Counted from the first letter of the stretch, positions 7,084 through 16,147 are shown. The stretch: 64,000 nt of DNA from Paenibacillus sp. RUD330 (GCF_002243345.2 NZ_CP022655.2:5016001-5080000), one strand, 5' to 3'. Notes: generated from the sequence alone by a model not told the origin. Translations and numbers: made by a program.

Positions 7084-7992
7084 CTAGTTCAGGAAGTTGA
7101 CGAGAGAAGGCATGATGATCTTGGCGCCGACCGACAGGGAAGCCTGATACACGTTCTGGCTGACGGTTGAATCCAGGAACAGCTTCTCGACGTCGGCATC
7201 CTCGGTTTTGGACTGGAGAGCCGTCAGGCTGATGTTCATATCCTTCAGCCGGTTGTCCATCAGCTCCGCCCGATTCGTCCGGGCGCCGTTCTCCGCGCGT
7301 GCCGATATGATTTTGTTCATCCGGCTTTTGATCGTATCGAGCTCGCCGCCGATGGCGCCGTAGTTCGAGGTGGAAAGGGCGGCCGAAAGACGATCGAAGA
7401 CGGAAAAGACGTTGTCCGTCGAGCCTGCGGCATCTGCCGCTCCAAATACGTCCGAAGCCTTCAGGTTCACGTTGAGCGTGATCGATTCGCTGATCGCGTA
7501 GGTCACGTCTCCGCCGTCGGCAGCGACTCCTTTGGCATCCGCTCCGGCCGGGAACGGCTTCTGGTCGAAGCGCTGGCCGCCGAAAACATATTTGCCGTTG
7601 AAGCTGCTGTTGGCGATATCCGTCATCTGGTTTTTGAGCTCGGCGATTTCCTTGTTGATGGCGTCGAGCGAGTCCTGCGTGTTCGTCCCGGTCGATGCCT
7701 GGGTGGCAAGGCTCGTCACGCGCTGCAGAATCTGCGTCGCCTGATCGAGCTGGGTATCGTTGAAGTCCAGCCAGGATTGGGCGGAAGCGACATTGCTCTG
7801 ATACTGGGCATTGCCTGCCAGATCGCTGCGGTAACGAAGGCCGTAGGTGATTCCATTGGGATCGTCGGAAGCCTTGTTGATTTTGCGGCCGGTGGATATC
7901 TGGTCCTGCTGCGTCGACATTTTGCTCAGGTTCGTGTTCAGGTTGCTCATCAGCTGGGCATGCATCATGCCCTGGGTCACTCTAAGCGCCAT
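7084..7992 (-). CDS. flgL: Hook-filament junction protein FlgL (HAP3)
   Basis: FlgL joins FlgK to the first flagellin ring. The 302 residues show the flagellin-like N-terminus (ALRVTQGMMHAQLMSNL, then ISTGRKINKASDDPNG) and the C-terminal helix (LDSTVSQNVYQASLSVGAKI). Length is normal for the family. ATG 7992 has AAGGAG ten bases upstream. It follows flgK by 20 bases and is followed at once by yviE. Confidence 0.96.
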   Translation of the reverse strand: MALRVTQGMMHAQLMSNLNTNLSKMSTQQDQISTGRKINKASDDPNGITYGLRYRSDLAGNAQYQSNVASAQSWLDFNDTQLDQATQILQRVTSLATQASTGTNTQDSLDAINKEIAELKNQMTDIANSSFNGKYVFGGQRFDQKPFPAGADAKGVAADGGDVTYAISESITLNVNLKASDVFGAADAAGSTDNVFSVFDRLSAALSTSNYGAIGGELDTIKSRMNKIISARAENGARTNRAELMDNRLKDMNISLTALQSKTEDADVEKLFLDSTVSQNVYQASLSVGAKIIMPSLVNFLN

Positions 7993-8012
7993 TTCCGTTC
8001 ATCTCCTTAACG

Positions 8013-9554
8013 TCAGCGGCCGACCTGTCCGGTGCCGTTGATCAGCTTCTCGAGCAGCTCGTCCATCGCCGTCATGAAGCGGGCGGCCGCGTTGTATGCA
8101 TTTTGGAATTTGATCATATCGGACATTTCCTCGTCTGTTGAAACGCCGCTGACGGATTGCCTGCTGCTGTCCGCCTGATCGACCATCGCGGTCGAGTTGC
8201 TGTACTTACGCTGCGCTTCCTGGGATTGGACGCCGAGCAGACCGACGATGGAATTGTAATAGCTGCCGACCGTCGCCGAGGAGACGGAGCCTCCGGAGGA
8301 GGTGAGATCGATCGTGAACGCCTTGTCCTTGGCCTCGCCCATCAGCAGCGCCAGCGTGTTGTTGCCTTTGATGACGGTGGTGACGCCGGCCGCGTCCGTG
8401 GAAGTGCGCATGGAGCTGGCGATCTTGTTGGGATCGGAATTGATGGCGGGATTCAGCCGGATGCTGGCTGCCGTGATGCCTGTCGAACCGCCGGCCGTGT
8501 CGAAGGTAAAGAAATCAAGCCCCGCCGTCGCAGGCTCCTCCAGCGTATAGCCGAGCTTGTGCAAGCCGTTGATTCCTTTGACGGTCATGACCGTATCGTC
8601 TGCCAGAGGGACTGTCGTTCCCGGCAGGACGGAGCCCTTCGGCACGGTAACCTGGAATTCCCCGTTGGCCAGCGTATTCGCCAGAACGTCCAGCTGCGTC
8701 TGCAGCCCTTTGACGTTGGCGTCGCGCGCCTTGAACGTGCCGAAAATCTCGCCGCCCTGGAGGTCGCCCGCTTGGTAGGAAGCCTCCAGCCCCGCTCCGG
8801 TAAGCACCGAGCTGACGGTTCCCGCGACGAGATTGGCGCCGCCCATGGCGATGGAGTACCCGTCGGCCGTCTCGGCCACGTTGACGTTGACCAGCTTGGA
8901 AAGCTGGTCGGTGAGCAGGTCCCGCTTGTCCCGCAGGTCGTTGGCTTGGTCGCCCATGCCTTCCATGCGCTTGATCTGGCCGTTCAGATCTGCGATCGAG
9001 GACAGGATGGAAGTCGCCTGCTGCGCCTTCGTATCCGCGCTGTTCGTCAGGTCGCCGCTGAGATCGGTCAGCTGCTTGCTGAGCTGGTTGAACGAATCGG
9101 TCAGCGCGATCGCGTTCTGCTTGACGATCTGGCGATTCGTGATGTTGCCCGGATCCTTGCTGAGATCGGACCAGGAGGACCAGAACTTCTCGACCAGAGT
9201 ACGCAATCCCGTGTCGGACGGTTCGTTGACGATCTTCTCCAGCTTGTCCAGCGTCTCCGCCTGGATCTGCCAGCTGCCCTGGGCCTGGGTTTCGCCCCGG
9301 AACTGATCATCCAGGAAGCTCGTGCGCAGCCGGGTGATCGTGGATGCCTCGACACCGGTGCCGAGCTGTCCGGCAGCGGTCGAGTGGAAGAACCCGAAGG
9401 GCTCCATCGGCGTCGCCGCCGACATGTTCACGCGCTGGCGCGTATAACCTGCCGTATTGGCGTTGGATATGTTGTGGCCTACCGTGTTGAGAGCCGTCTG
9501 CTGCGTGAACAGGCTTCTCTTGGCCGTTTCGATTCCGTGAAAAGTGGAAGCCAT
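8013..9554 (-). CDS. flgK: Hook-filament junction protein FlgK (HAP1)
   Basis: FlgK sits on the hook end and supports FlgL and the filament. The 513-residue product has the rod/hook N-terminal motif (ALNTVGHNISNANTAGYTRQRV) and the matching C-terminal helix (DEEMSDMIKFQNAYNAAARF). An Ala/Asp/Thr-rich surface domain lies between. ATG 9554 follows GGAGG. It is the fourth gene of the yvyF-flgM-flgN-flgK-flgL series. Confidence 0.96.
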   Translation of the reverse strand: MASTFHGIETAKRSLFTQQTALNTVGHNISNANTAGYTRQRVNMSAATPMEPFGFFHSTAAGQLGTGVEASTITRLRTSFLDDQFRGETQAQGSWQIQAETLDKLEKIVNEPSDTGLRTLVEKFWSSWSDLSKDPGNITNRQIVKQNAIALTDSFNQLSKQLTDLSGDLTNSADTKAQQATSILSSIADLNGQIKRMEGMGDQANDLRDKRDLLTDQLSKLVNVNVAETADGYSIAMGGANLVAGTVSSVLTGAGLEASYQAGDLQGGEIFGTFKARDANVKGLQTQLDVLANTLANGEFQVTVPKGSVLPGTTVPLADDTVMTVKGINGLHKLGYTLEEPATAGLDFFTFDTAGGSTGITAASIRLNPAINSDPNKIASSMRTSTDAAGVTTVIKGNNTLALLMGEAKDKAFTIDLTSSGGSVSSATVGSYYNSIVGLLGVQSQEAQRKYSNSTAMVDQADSSRQSVSGVSTDEEMSDMIKFQNAYNAAARFMTAMDELLEKLINGTGQVGR

Positions 9555-9569
9555 AAGGGCTGTCCTCCT

Positions 9570-10067
9570 CTAGCCTTTTCTGTCGAACATGCCTGCCTTG
9601 GCGTAACCGCCCGGGCCTGCCTGCGGATGGATATAGGTATAGTCGTCGTGAGGCTGGTCGCTGGCAAGCTCAAGGGAAAACTCGACGAATTCAAGGGACT
9701 GCCGCAAAAGCTGCTGGTTATGCTCATTCTTCATTCTCAGCCGCTCCAGCTTGCCGCTCAGCTCCTGCTGGATCTCCGTCAGCCTCTGCTTGTCCTCCGG
9801 CTGGCTGACCGTCCGGATGAGGTCGGCGAGCTTGCCGCTGCGCAGCCGGAGCTGCAGCTTGGAAAAATGGATGTTCACCTGCGTCATCCTGCGCTCCTCC
9901 AGCTCCCCGGCCGTCTTCACCAGCTTGCGTTCTTTCATCAGGAGCGCATTCAGGACATCCAAATCGCCCTTCACGAGCGCGGGGGTCTTATGGTCGGCGA
10001 GCTCGATCATCTGAGAATAAAGAGCATCCTGCTGCTCCAGCGTATCGATAATCGCTTCTATCGGCAT
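9570..10067 (-). CDS. flgN: FlgN-type chaperone for FlgK/FlgL
   Basis: This 165-residue, all-helical, charged protein (IEAIIDTLEQQDALYSQMIEL start, long coiled stretch to about residue 130) fits FlgN/YvyG, the export chaperone for the two junction proteins. Identification rests on size, helical character and position between flgM and flgK. The C-terminal 25 residues are Pro/Gly/Tyr-rich and probably disordered. ATG 10067 follows GAGGAG. Confidence 0.88.
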   Translation of the reverse strand: MPIEAIIDTLEQQDALYSQMIELADHKTPALVKGDLDVLNALLMKERKLVKTAGELEERRMTQVNIHFSKLQLRLRSGKLADLIRTVSQPEDKQRLTEIQQELSGKLERLRMKNEHNQQLLRQSLEFVEFSLELASDQPHDDYTYIHPQAGPGGYAKAGMFDRKG

Positions 10068-10080
10068 GATGCTTCGCTCC

Positions 10081-10350
10081 TCAAGAATTCAAATGATCCC
10101 ATAGCTTGTCGGCGATCTTGCGGGCGTCTACGCGGTAATTGCCGGAAGCCACTTCGTTCTTCAGCTCCTGGATGCGCTGCTTGCGCTCGGCGCTTTCCGG
10201 CTGGCGGCTGGCTAGCATTTCCTTGGCCTCCTCGGAAATTTCCACTTGGTCGGTCTTGCGGGGACGGGCGGTTTCCTGCACCCGGTTCTCGGCGCCTGTC
10301 TTCTGATAGGCGCTGACAGGAAGGATCCTGCCGGTTTCATTTATTTTCAT
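10081..10350 (-). CDS. flgM: Anti-sigma-D factor FlgM
   Basis: FlgM binds and blocks the flagellar sigma factor SigD until the hook is complete. The 89 residues show a short basic N-terminus (MKINETGRILPVSAY) and the conserved sigma-binding C-terminal half (VEISEEAKEMLAS, then RIQELKNEVASGNYRVD and ARKIADKL). I chose ATG 10350 because GAGGTG lies seven bases before it; an ATG two codons upstream abuts that site. A perfect SigD -10 octamer lies about 53 bases upstream, which would give the usual negative feedback. Confidence 0.93.
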   Translation of the reverse strand: MKINETGRILPVSAYQKTGAENRVQETARPRKTDQVEISEEAKEMLASRQPESAERKQRIQELKNEVASGNYRVDARKIADKLWDHLNS

Positions 10351-10402
10351 TGCCATTCACCTCGTTATTGGGCTTTCTGATCGGCCTTGGCTTCTACACG
10401 TA

Positions 10403-10410
10403 TTATCGGC
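10403..10410 (-). promoter_or_regulatory. SigD -10 element upstream of flgM
   Basis: The minus strand reads GCCGATAA, a perfect match to the SigD -10. The -35 region at 15 bases reads TCAG, a poor match to TAAA. A SigA-like TTGACA-N16-TATTCA also lies further upstream in the same gap (10411-10494). Confidence 0.5.
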
Positions 10411-10494
10411 CTGCCCAAAAGCTTTCTGAATAGAGCGGTCGGACTAATTGTCAAGTCCTATATTTATCGTATAAACAAGAAATTCATACCGTAC

Positions 10495-10908
10495 TCAAGT
10501 ACGATCTTTGCCCAGATTCTTGCTCTGATAGGCCCTTAAGGCCGAGGTGTTGCGGAGCGATTCCTCTTCGGCCGACTTCATTCGACGCACGTCGTTCTTG
10601 AGACGTACCCGGCAGGACTCGCACATATGGTCTTCGCGGATCAAAATTCCGCAGGATTCGCACGGATAACTCAAGTTAGGGGAATCAACCAGCGAAATGC
10701 GGCCTTCCTTGATGAACTTCGTGATCTGCCGGATGCTGACGCCGGTCATGTCGGAAAGCTCGTTGATGGCCGTGCCCCGGTTCTTGCGGAGATAATCGGA
10801 GCAGAGCTCGTATTCGCGATCGATATCCCGGATGCACTGGGGACAGACGTCTCGGAAGTTTTTGGCGAACAGCCTGCCGCAGCGCGGGCAATTGTCGAGA
10901 TTGTTCAT
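10495..10908 (-). CDS. yvyF: Flagellar-operon zinc-ribbon protein YvyF
   Basis: The product has two cysteine pairs near the N-terminus (CPRCGRLF and CPQCIRD) and a second set after residue 80 (CESCGILI and CESCR), suggesting two zinc ribbons. A helix-turn-helix-like middle (TAINELSDMTGVSIRQITKFI) lies between them. This fits YvyF, the first gene of the flgM operon in Bacillus; a DNA- or RNA-binding role is likely but not proven. I use ATG 10908; a TTG at 10920 is possible but sits one base after the ribosome-binding sequence. Confidence 0.87.
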   Translation of the reverse strand: MNNLDNCPRCGRLFAKNFRDVCPQCIRDIDREYELCSDYLRKNRGTAINELSDMTGVSIRQITKFIKEGRISLVDSPNLSYPCESCGILIREDHMCESCRVRLKNDVRRMKSAEEESLRNTSALRAYQSKNLGKDRT

Positions 10909-10953
10909 CGGATGGGCCAAGCCCCTTTCATGATACCAGACTGTATAGTTCTA

Positions 10954-10961
10954 TTATCGGC
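10954..10961 (-). promoter_or_regulatory. SigD -10 element upstream of yvyF
   Basis: GCCGATAA on the minus strand, 45 bases before the yvyF start. The -35 at 15 bases is CCAA, so the match rests on the -10. A GC-rich hairpin at 11038-11065 without a T-run lies between this and comFC. Confidence 0.45.
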
Positions 10962-11093
10962 GGGGAGACCGTCACATTGGAGTCCAGGATTGCAGGAATG
11001 TATTGGGAATTGCATGGGCTGAAGACATGCCGAACAGCTCCGCCGCCTCTGGAAGGCGGGGAGCGACAGCACAAGAATAGAAATAGGACGCTC

Positions 11094-12044
11094 TCAAGCC
11101 CTCGCCCAAGCAAGGGAGCGGATGTCGAGCGGCACAGGCGAAGCCGCATGCAGCGCGTGGGCGCAGCCGTCGAGCGTCCCTCCCGTCGTATAAATATCAT
11201 CCACGATGAGAAGGCTCAGCGGCTGGACGGCAGAGATCGGAGCGCCCGGCAGCGCGGCGCGGCTTAGCGCGGCTGCCTGCAGGAGGACATTCGTTTCCGC
11301 TGAGGCCGCGAACAAGGACTCGGAAGCCTGCAGACGCTCGCTCCGGGATTTGGAGCTCATCTTGCCCCTTTCCTCCTGGCGCCGGAGCAGGCCTGCTACG
11401 GGCAAGGACGCATGAAGTCCCAGCTGATGCGCCAGCCGCTCCGCCTGATTGAAGCCGCGCTCGCGCAGCCGTTCCGGGCTGACCGGCACATACGTAATCA
11501 AATCAAAGGCCGGGCGAGAGCGGCCTTGCCCTGTCCTCATGCCAAGGGCATCCCAGGCCAGCTGCTCGTAAGCGGGCAGCAGCATGGCGCCGAGCAGGGG
11601 GAGCAGCGCCTCGTCTCCCTTGTATTTGTATCTCGCGAGAAGCTCCTTCATGAAAGGATCATAGCGGACGGAGCTCCGGTTGCGAAGCAGCCCCCCGTTC
11701 GTCCGTCTCCGGCAATCTCCGCACTGTTCCGGGCGGCCGCACACCGGACAGGCCGGCTTTCGGATCCAGGGAATGCCTGCCTTGCATGGCCGGCATAGGG
11801 AATCCTGCCAGGCTCTCGGGAATGCATCCGGAGGCAGGGATGTCGTCGCATAGATGCCCTGGGAATTGGGAGCTCCCGGCCGGTGGGGCTTGCCGCACAT
11901 GATGCAGCGCGCCGGCGCCGGCGAGAGAAGGTCCAGAAGGCGGCGCAGCAGCGGGAATAAGAAGGGCGGCTTCTCTCCTCCCGGCAGGAATGGACCTGTA
12001 CTCCCTGTCGTTCCCGTGACGGGGCGATTGTGCTGCGCCATCAT
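11094..12044 (-). CDS. comFC: Competence protein ComFC (phosphoribosyltransferase-like)
   Basis: ComFC works with ComFA in taking up DNA during transformation. The 316 residues carry N-terminal zinc-binding cysteines (CIMCG, CRPC, then CPVCGRPEQCGDC). A type I phosphoribosyltransferase domain follows, with the PRPP motif LLIVDDIYTTGGTLDG near the C-terminus and the family segment YKYKGDEAL. ATG 12044 overlaps the comFA stop (ATGA), so translation is coupled. The frame extends a further nine codons upstream, but inside comFA. Confidence 0.93.
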   Translation of the reverse strand: MMAQHNRPVTGTTGSTGPFLPGGEKPPFLFPLLRRLLDLLSPAPARCIMCGKPHRPGAPNSQGIYATTSLPPDAFPRAWQDSLCRPCKAGIPWIRKPACPVCGRPEQCGDCRRRTNGGLLRNRSSVRYDPFMKELLARYKYKGDEALLPLLGAMLLPAYEQLAWDALGMRTGQGRSRPAFDLITYVPVSPERLRERGFNQAERLAHQLGLHASLPVAGLLRRQEERGKMSSKSRSERLQASESLFAASAETNVLLQAAALSRAALPGAPISAVQPLSLLIVDDIYTTGGTLDGCAHALHAASPVPLDIRSLAWARA

Positions 12045-14164
12045 GATCGGCTCTCCGGCTCCGGCTGGCAAGCCGAGCCCGGCCTTCCGGGAGCTCCGCT
12101 GCCGGCCAGGCGGTTCATCGAATGGATTTGACGGATAGCGCCCGCCTGCGAACCCGTGTATTCCGGCGCCGCGAAATACACCCTGCCTCCGGGGTCATCC
12201 GCCGACCTGCCTGCTCTCCCAGCGATCTGCACCAGCGATGCTTCTCCGAAAATGCGGTCATTGGCGTCCAGGACGAAAACGTCGCTCTTTGGAACCGTCA
12301 CTCCCCTCTCGAGAATAGTCGTGGTGACCAGCAGACGGATGGCTCGTTCGCGGAACCGCAGCACCTTGTCGCCGCGTTCGGGATCCCCGGAATGGGTGCC
12401 CGCCACCTCCGTACCGGGAAACCAGGCAGCAAAGCGGGCTGTCAGGGGCTCCACCTGGCGGATTCGGCTGACGAATACGAAGATCTGGGCATCCCTCGCC
12501 AGCGAAATCCGGATGGCCTTCGCCAGGCTGCGGGGAAGGCTTCCCGCTTCGATCAGACGCGCCGCTGGCGGGCAGGCAAGACGCTGGGGAACCGGCAGCG
12601 CATGGCCGTGGTAGCGGACCGGGACTTTGGCATGCGGCAGCCGCCCGCATAGGGCGAGCCGCCGCAGAGTCCTGCCTGGAGTCGCCGTCAGCAGGATGAC
12701 CGGCGCCCCGCGGCGGCAGACGGCGGCGGCGGCGCGGGCCAGCAGCGGATCGCCCGCATAGGGAAAGGCGTCGATCTCGTCCACGACCACCAGATCGAAA
12801 GCTTCCCGGAAGCGGAGCAGCTGATGCGTCGTCGCCAGCGTGATGGAGCCGCTCTCCCAGCGCTGGGAGCTTCCTCCGTAGAGGGCGACGACCTGCTGAT
12901 CCGGGAAGGCGCGGCGGACGCGGGGCGCCAGCTCCAGGACGACATCCCGGCGCGGCGCCGCCACGAGCACACGGCCTCCCCTGGAAAGCACCGACTCCAG
13001 CAGCGGAAACACCATCTCCGTCTTGCCTGCCCCGGTCACGGCCCAGATCAGAAATGCCGGAAGGGGAGAGGCCGATCTGCAAAAGCGGGAACGGAAAGCT
13101 CCGGCCAAATCGAACAGCGGGGCTTGAACCTTTGCCATCATGGAACTCCTTCGGCTTCGCTCGGCATGTGCCTGTAGCCCCGCTGCCGAATCGCCCGAAC
13201 GAGTGTCCAGGGAGACAGCTGCGATGACGGATGGCGGGAATAATGCCGCTGCCGGCGTTGCGGAGTGATTCGAGCCGGGCAGAGCCGGCCGCTCGATGAA
13301 CTGCAGCGCGGCGGACGCGGCGGCGCTCTGGGCGGGGCTCAGCCGCCAGCGCCGCAGCCTGTCCGCCGCCGGCGGCAATGTCTGCGGCGGGACGGGAGCT
13401 GCCGCCCGCCGGTTAGGCTGCGGCATGCCCAGCACGAGCAGCCCGCATTGACGGCTGCGGCCCATGGCGAGGCATGCCTCGCAGTAGGCGCAGCTGCGGC
13501 GTCCGCACGACGCGCATTCCGCGCGCCGCAGCTGCGCCTTGCCGCTGCCGCAGCGCCGGCAGCGGAGGGCGGCGAAGCCGCCGGGCCGCCCGCGCCCTGC
13601 CAGGGCGGCAACGGCGCTGCCGAGGCGCAGCCGGCCAAGCAGCGCCGCCAGCTGCAGCGCGGCGTCGCAGCTGCCGGCGGCTCCCGCGGCGCCGAGCAGC
13701 GCATGCGTCTCGCCGCGAAGCAGCGCGCGGCCCTGCAGCGCGGCTGCGGCTGCGCAGGCCGCGCGCGCCAGCTCGGCCGCTCCGCCCGGCGCTGCAGCCG
13801 GAGCGGCGGGCCAGTCCGCCTCCCAGCGGACTGTCTGCCGCCGGGGAGCCTGCTCCTTCTCTCCGCGCTGGCCTTCCGCTTCGGCCGCGCATCTTGCCAG
13901 CGTCTCCTCCGCCTGTCGCGAGCCGATGCTCCCCAAGCCGGCTTCTTCCCACAGCTCCGCCGCCCGGACGGCCGTATCCAGCGGAAGCATGCCGCATGCC
14001 AGCACTTCCTCGGCACCAGGAAGATCATCCTCTCCAGCAGCGCTGCAAGCCTCCTTCCTCCACTTCGCGTTCAGCAACCACAGCCGGTCGATCTCCGGAA
14101 CGATGGTCAAACCCGCCTGCCAATTCCCCGATGGCGATCGGCTGATATATACTGCTGCCTCCAT
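12041..14164 (-). CDS. comFA: Competence ATP-dependent helicase/translocase ComFA
   Basis: ComFA is a DEAD-box-like ATPase on the inner face of the membrane that helps pull single-stranded DNA into the cell. The 707 residues contain a four-cysteine zinc region (CRRCGSGK, CASCGRRSCAYC), Walker A (AVTGAGKTEM), a DEAD-like Walker B (VVVDEIDAFPYAG), motif III (LLTATPGR) and motif VI (QIAGRAGRS). The N-terminal 200 residues are very Ala/Arg-rich. I chose ATG 14164, eight bases after GGGAGG. The frame is open for 36 more codons, but that part spans a terminator hairpin. Confidence 0.94.
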   Translation of the reverse strand: MEAAVYISRSPSGNWQAGLTIVPEIDRLWLLNAKWRKEACSAAGEDDLPGAEEVLACGMLPLDTAVRAAELWEEAGLGSIGSRQAEETLARCAAEAEGQRGEKEQAPRRQTVRWEADWPAAPAAAPGGAAELARAACAAAAALQGRALLRGETHALLGAAGAAGSCDAALQLAALLGRLRLGSAVAALAGRGRPGGFAALRCRRCGSGKAQLRRAECASCGRRSCAYCEACLAMGRSRQCGLLVLGMPQPNRRAAAPVPPQTLPPAADRLRRWRLSPAQSAAASAALQFIERPALPGSNHSATPAAALFPPSVIAAVSLDTRSGDSAAGLQAHAERSRRSSMMAKVQAPLFDLAGAFRSRFCRSASPLPAFLIWAVTGAGKTEMVFPLLESVLSRGGRVLVAAPRRDVVLELAPRVRRAFPDQQVVALYGGSSQRWESGSITLATTHQLLRFREAFDLVVVDEIDAFPYAGDPLLARAAAAVCRRGAPVILLTATPGRTLRRLALCGRLPHAKVPVRYHGHALPVPQRLACPPAARLIEAGSLPRSLAKAIRISLARDAQIFVFVSRIRQVEPLTARFAAWFPGTEVAGTHSGDPERGDKVLRFRERAIRLLVTTTILERGVTVPKSDVFVLDANDRIFGEASLVQIAGRAGRSADDPGGRVYFAAPEYTGSQAGAIRQIHSMNRLAGSGAPGRPGSACQPEPESRS

Positions 14165-14211
14165 CTGCTCATCCTCCCTCACGGAACCGCAGGCCCGCGG
14201 CAGGAGGACGC

Positions 14212-14254
14212 AAAAAAAGCACACTCCTGCGGCTCGCCGCCGACGGGTGTGCTT
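14212..14254 (-). terminator. Terminator between the GT2-like gene and comFA
   Basis: AAGCACAC/GTGTGCTT arms with a GC-rich inner stem are followed on the minus strand by a run of seven T. It lies about 100 bases after the upstream gene and 50 bases before comFA, so it could end that gene or attenuate comFA. Confidence 0.7.
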
Positions 14255-14356
14255 CACCTGTTCCGCTCCCAAATAAATACAGCATTAGTATAACCGAGCT
14301 TGCGCCGCTTGGCTATGCCATCTTCATCGTCCCGACAGCGCAGGCTCCATTCCTTC

Positions 14357-15040
14357 TCAGAACGGCAGCTTGAACCAATCCTCGGGAAGATCCAGATCCA
14401 CCAGCACAGGCTGATCCTGCTCCCTCACGATTCCATGGCTGCGCAGGCTCCATAACAGCCTATCGCGCCCGCCTTTACCGGAGTCCCCGAGGGATTGCCG
14501 CTTCGAGGAGTCCGCAGCCCCGCCGCTTTCCGTCCAAACCGCCCCAAGCTCGCCGGCGTCGCTTCCCGTCCAATCCCCTCCAAGGTCATCCGCTTCGCTT
14601 CCCGTCCATGCCGCTCCAGGCTCGCCAGCTTCACTTCCGGTCCAACCCGCTCCAAGCTCACTCGCTTCTCTTTTGACAATTTCCATCCGGCTGCTCGCCG
14701 AATCGGCTTCCGGCTGTTCTTCCGTTCTCTCATGCATGACCCCGCTGTCCATGTCGGAAACGGTCACCAGACGAATCCCGTCTCCGAAGCGCGTAGCGAT
14801 AAAGGCGGTATCGTCTGTCGAGCCTCGATCCCACACGGTGATCCGGACGGACGTCCCTGTCAGCTTGGAAAACCGGTGAAGCGAACGGATGCATCCTTCC
14901 AGTCGCAATTCATCGTTCCGGGTCATCAGAATGTAATGCTTATCGGCACGGGGAACCTTGGCCATGACGTAAGAAGCCATATGAACCGCTGCCGCCGCAA
15001 CGCCGTAACAACCAATGACGCCGAGCAAAATATCTATCAT
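14357..15040 (-). CDS. GT2-like membrane-tethered protein with a 4x12-residue repeat
   Basis: The 227-residue product starts with a hydrophobic segment (residues 3-26). It then has a stretch that resembles the first half of a family 2 glycosyltransferase (YILMTRNDELRLEGCIRSL, then VWDRGSTDDTAFIA). From about residue 130 four copies of a 12-residue unit follow (pattern S-E/D-A-x-x-L-G-x-x-W-T-G), then a conserved-looking end (VLVDLDLPEDWFKLPF). I see no DxD metal site in GT order and the domain is short, so catalysis is doubtful. It lies upstream of comFA but is separated by a terminator. Function unknown. Confidence 0.7.
   Translation of the reverse strand: MIDILLGVIGCYGVAAAAVHMASYVMAKVPRADKHYILMTRNDELRLEGCIRSLHRFSKLTGTSVRITVWDRGSTDDTAFIATRFGDGIRLVTVSDMDSGVMHERTEEQPEADSASSRMEIVKREASELGAGWTGSEAGEPGAAWTGSEADDLGGDWTGSDAGELGAVWTESGGAADSSKRQSLGDSGKGGRDRLLWSLRSHGIVREQDQPVLVDLDLPEDWFKLPF
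14525..14668 (-). repeat. Four tandem 36-bp repeats inside the GT2-like gene
   Basis: Four 36-base units run without a gap and keep the reading frame, encoding four 12-residue repeats ending in WTG or WTE. The units differ at several positions, so the array is not brand new. Confidence 0.9.
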
Positions 15041-15410
15041 GGACCGCTTCTCCTCTCACGCGGCATGGAATCCCTCGAACCGGCCGGCCTAGCATCATTT
15101 CGATGGCCGCACCCGCGGAACGGCTCAAGGGGGTATGCCGTGACGGATACTGTACCATATGCCTTTTTCGCTCTGGGCGTTACGGCGGCCGGCATGCATT
15201 TGCGATAAAAAAGGAACTCGTGAGACTATGCGGGTCGAGTTCATTCTACTTAGCAGAGGGATAAGCATATTCGTCCCTAATAACGGGAGTATGTTCTGCA
15301 TGACGGGTTTATGGATATATTCCTCCGCCTGCAAAGCGAATAAGCCAAAACCCCCGGAGAGACATCTCCGGGGGTTTTGGCTTATTATGTACCGTCCAGG
15401 CTTCGCAGGC
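15041..15410. other. Intergenic region between degU and the GT2-like gene
   Basis: I see no convincing gene in these 370 bases. A GAACTCG/CGAGTTC hairpin at about 15214-15242 is followed on the minus strand by TTTTTT and may be a leader terminator for the GT2-like gene. The degU-side palindrome at 15339-15386 is listed separately. Confidence 0.5.
15339..15386 (-). terminator. 22-bp perfect palindrome downstream of degU
   Basis: Two 22-base arms, perfect inverted repeats with a GACA/TGTC loop, begin 24 bases after the degU stop. The stem itself supplies TTTT on both strands, so it can end transcription in both directions. Confidence 0.8.
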
Positions 15411-16139
15411 TTAGAGAGTCACCCATCCGTATTTGATGGAGTTGATGACAGCCTGGGTGCGATCGTCCACTTCCATCTTCTGCAGAATGCTGGATACATG
15501 GTTTTTGACCGTCTTTTCGCTGATGAACAGGAATTCGCCGATCATCTTGTTGCTCTTGCCCTCCGCCATGAGGCGCAGCACTTCCGCTTCGCGCCGCGTA
15601 AGCGGATTGTTCTCGCCGGCGACGAACTTCACGCCCGTCTCGCGGCTTGCCGCCGCTCCGGAGTTCGCGCCCATCTCATCGAGGTAAGTCATGCGGCGCA
15701 GCTGGTTGATCAGCTTGCCCGTCACCTTGGGATGGATGTAAGCGTGTCCCTGCACCACCGAACGGATCGCATTGATCAGCGACTCCGCCTCCATGTCCTT
15801 CAGAAGATAACCCGACGCGCCCTTGCGCAGAGTTTCGAACACGTAGCTCTCATCGTCATGAAGAGAGAGGATGATGACCTTGATATGCGGAAACATGTCC
15901 CGGAGCCGCTCCGTTGCCACAACCCCGTTCTCGATCGGCATATTGATGTCCATAAGCACGACTTCCGGCTGGTGTTGATTGCAGAACTCCAGAACCTGAA
16001 TTCCGTCGCTGCATTCCCCGATCACTTCCAGGTCCTCTTCCATGTTCAGGATGCGCTTCAAGCCTTCCCGGAAAAGCTGGTGATCGTCGGCAATCAGCAA
16101 TTTGATCTTGCGCTTGCCTCCTGCTGCCTTCAGGTCCAT
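15411..16139 (-). CDS. degU: Response regulator DegU
   Basis: DegU is the NarL/LuxR-family regulator paired with DegS; in Bacillus it controls exoenzymes, competence and motility. The 242 residues have a receiver domain ([11 protein letters not shown], phospho-acceptor Asp64 in VVLMDINMP, Lys in the ILSLHDDES region) and a C-terminal LuxR helix-turn-helix ([19 protein letters not shown], then [13 protein letters not shown]). It follows degS after eight bases, so both are in one operon. AAAGGAG lies 11 bases before the ATG. Confidence 0.96.
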   Translation of the reverse strand: MDLKAAGGKRKIKLLIADDHQLFREGLKRILNMEEDLEVIGECSDGIQVLEFCNQHQPEVVLMDINMPIENGVVATERLRDMFPHIKVIILSLHDDESYVFETLRKGASGYLLKDMEAESLINAIRSVVQGHAYIHPKVTGKLINQLRRMTYLDEMGANSGAAASRETGVKFVAGENNPLTRREAEVLRLMAEGKSNKMIGEFLFISEKTVKNHVSSILQKMEVDDRTQAVINSIKYGWVTL

Positions 16140-16147
16140 ACGCTTTG

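Noticed and set aside
8157-10316. 719-codon plus-strand open frame across flgK, flgN and flgM
   Set aside because: It crosses three well-identified minus-strand genes, and its Arg/Asp/Gly-rich sequence looks like an antisense artefact.
13265-14293. Several long Ala/Arg-rich frames opposite comFA
   Set aside because: The region is extremely GC-rich, so stops are rare in all frames. Only the ComFA frame shows helicase motifs.
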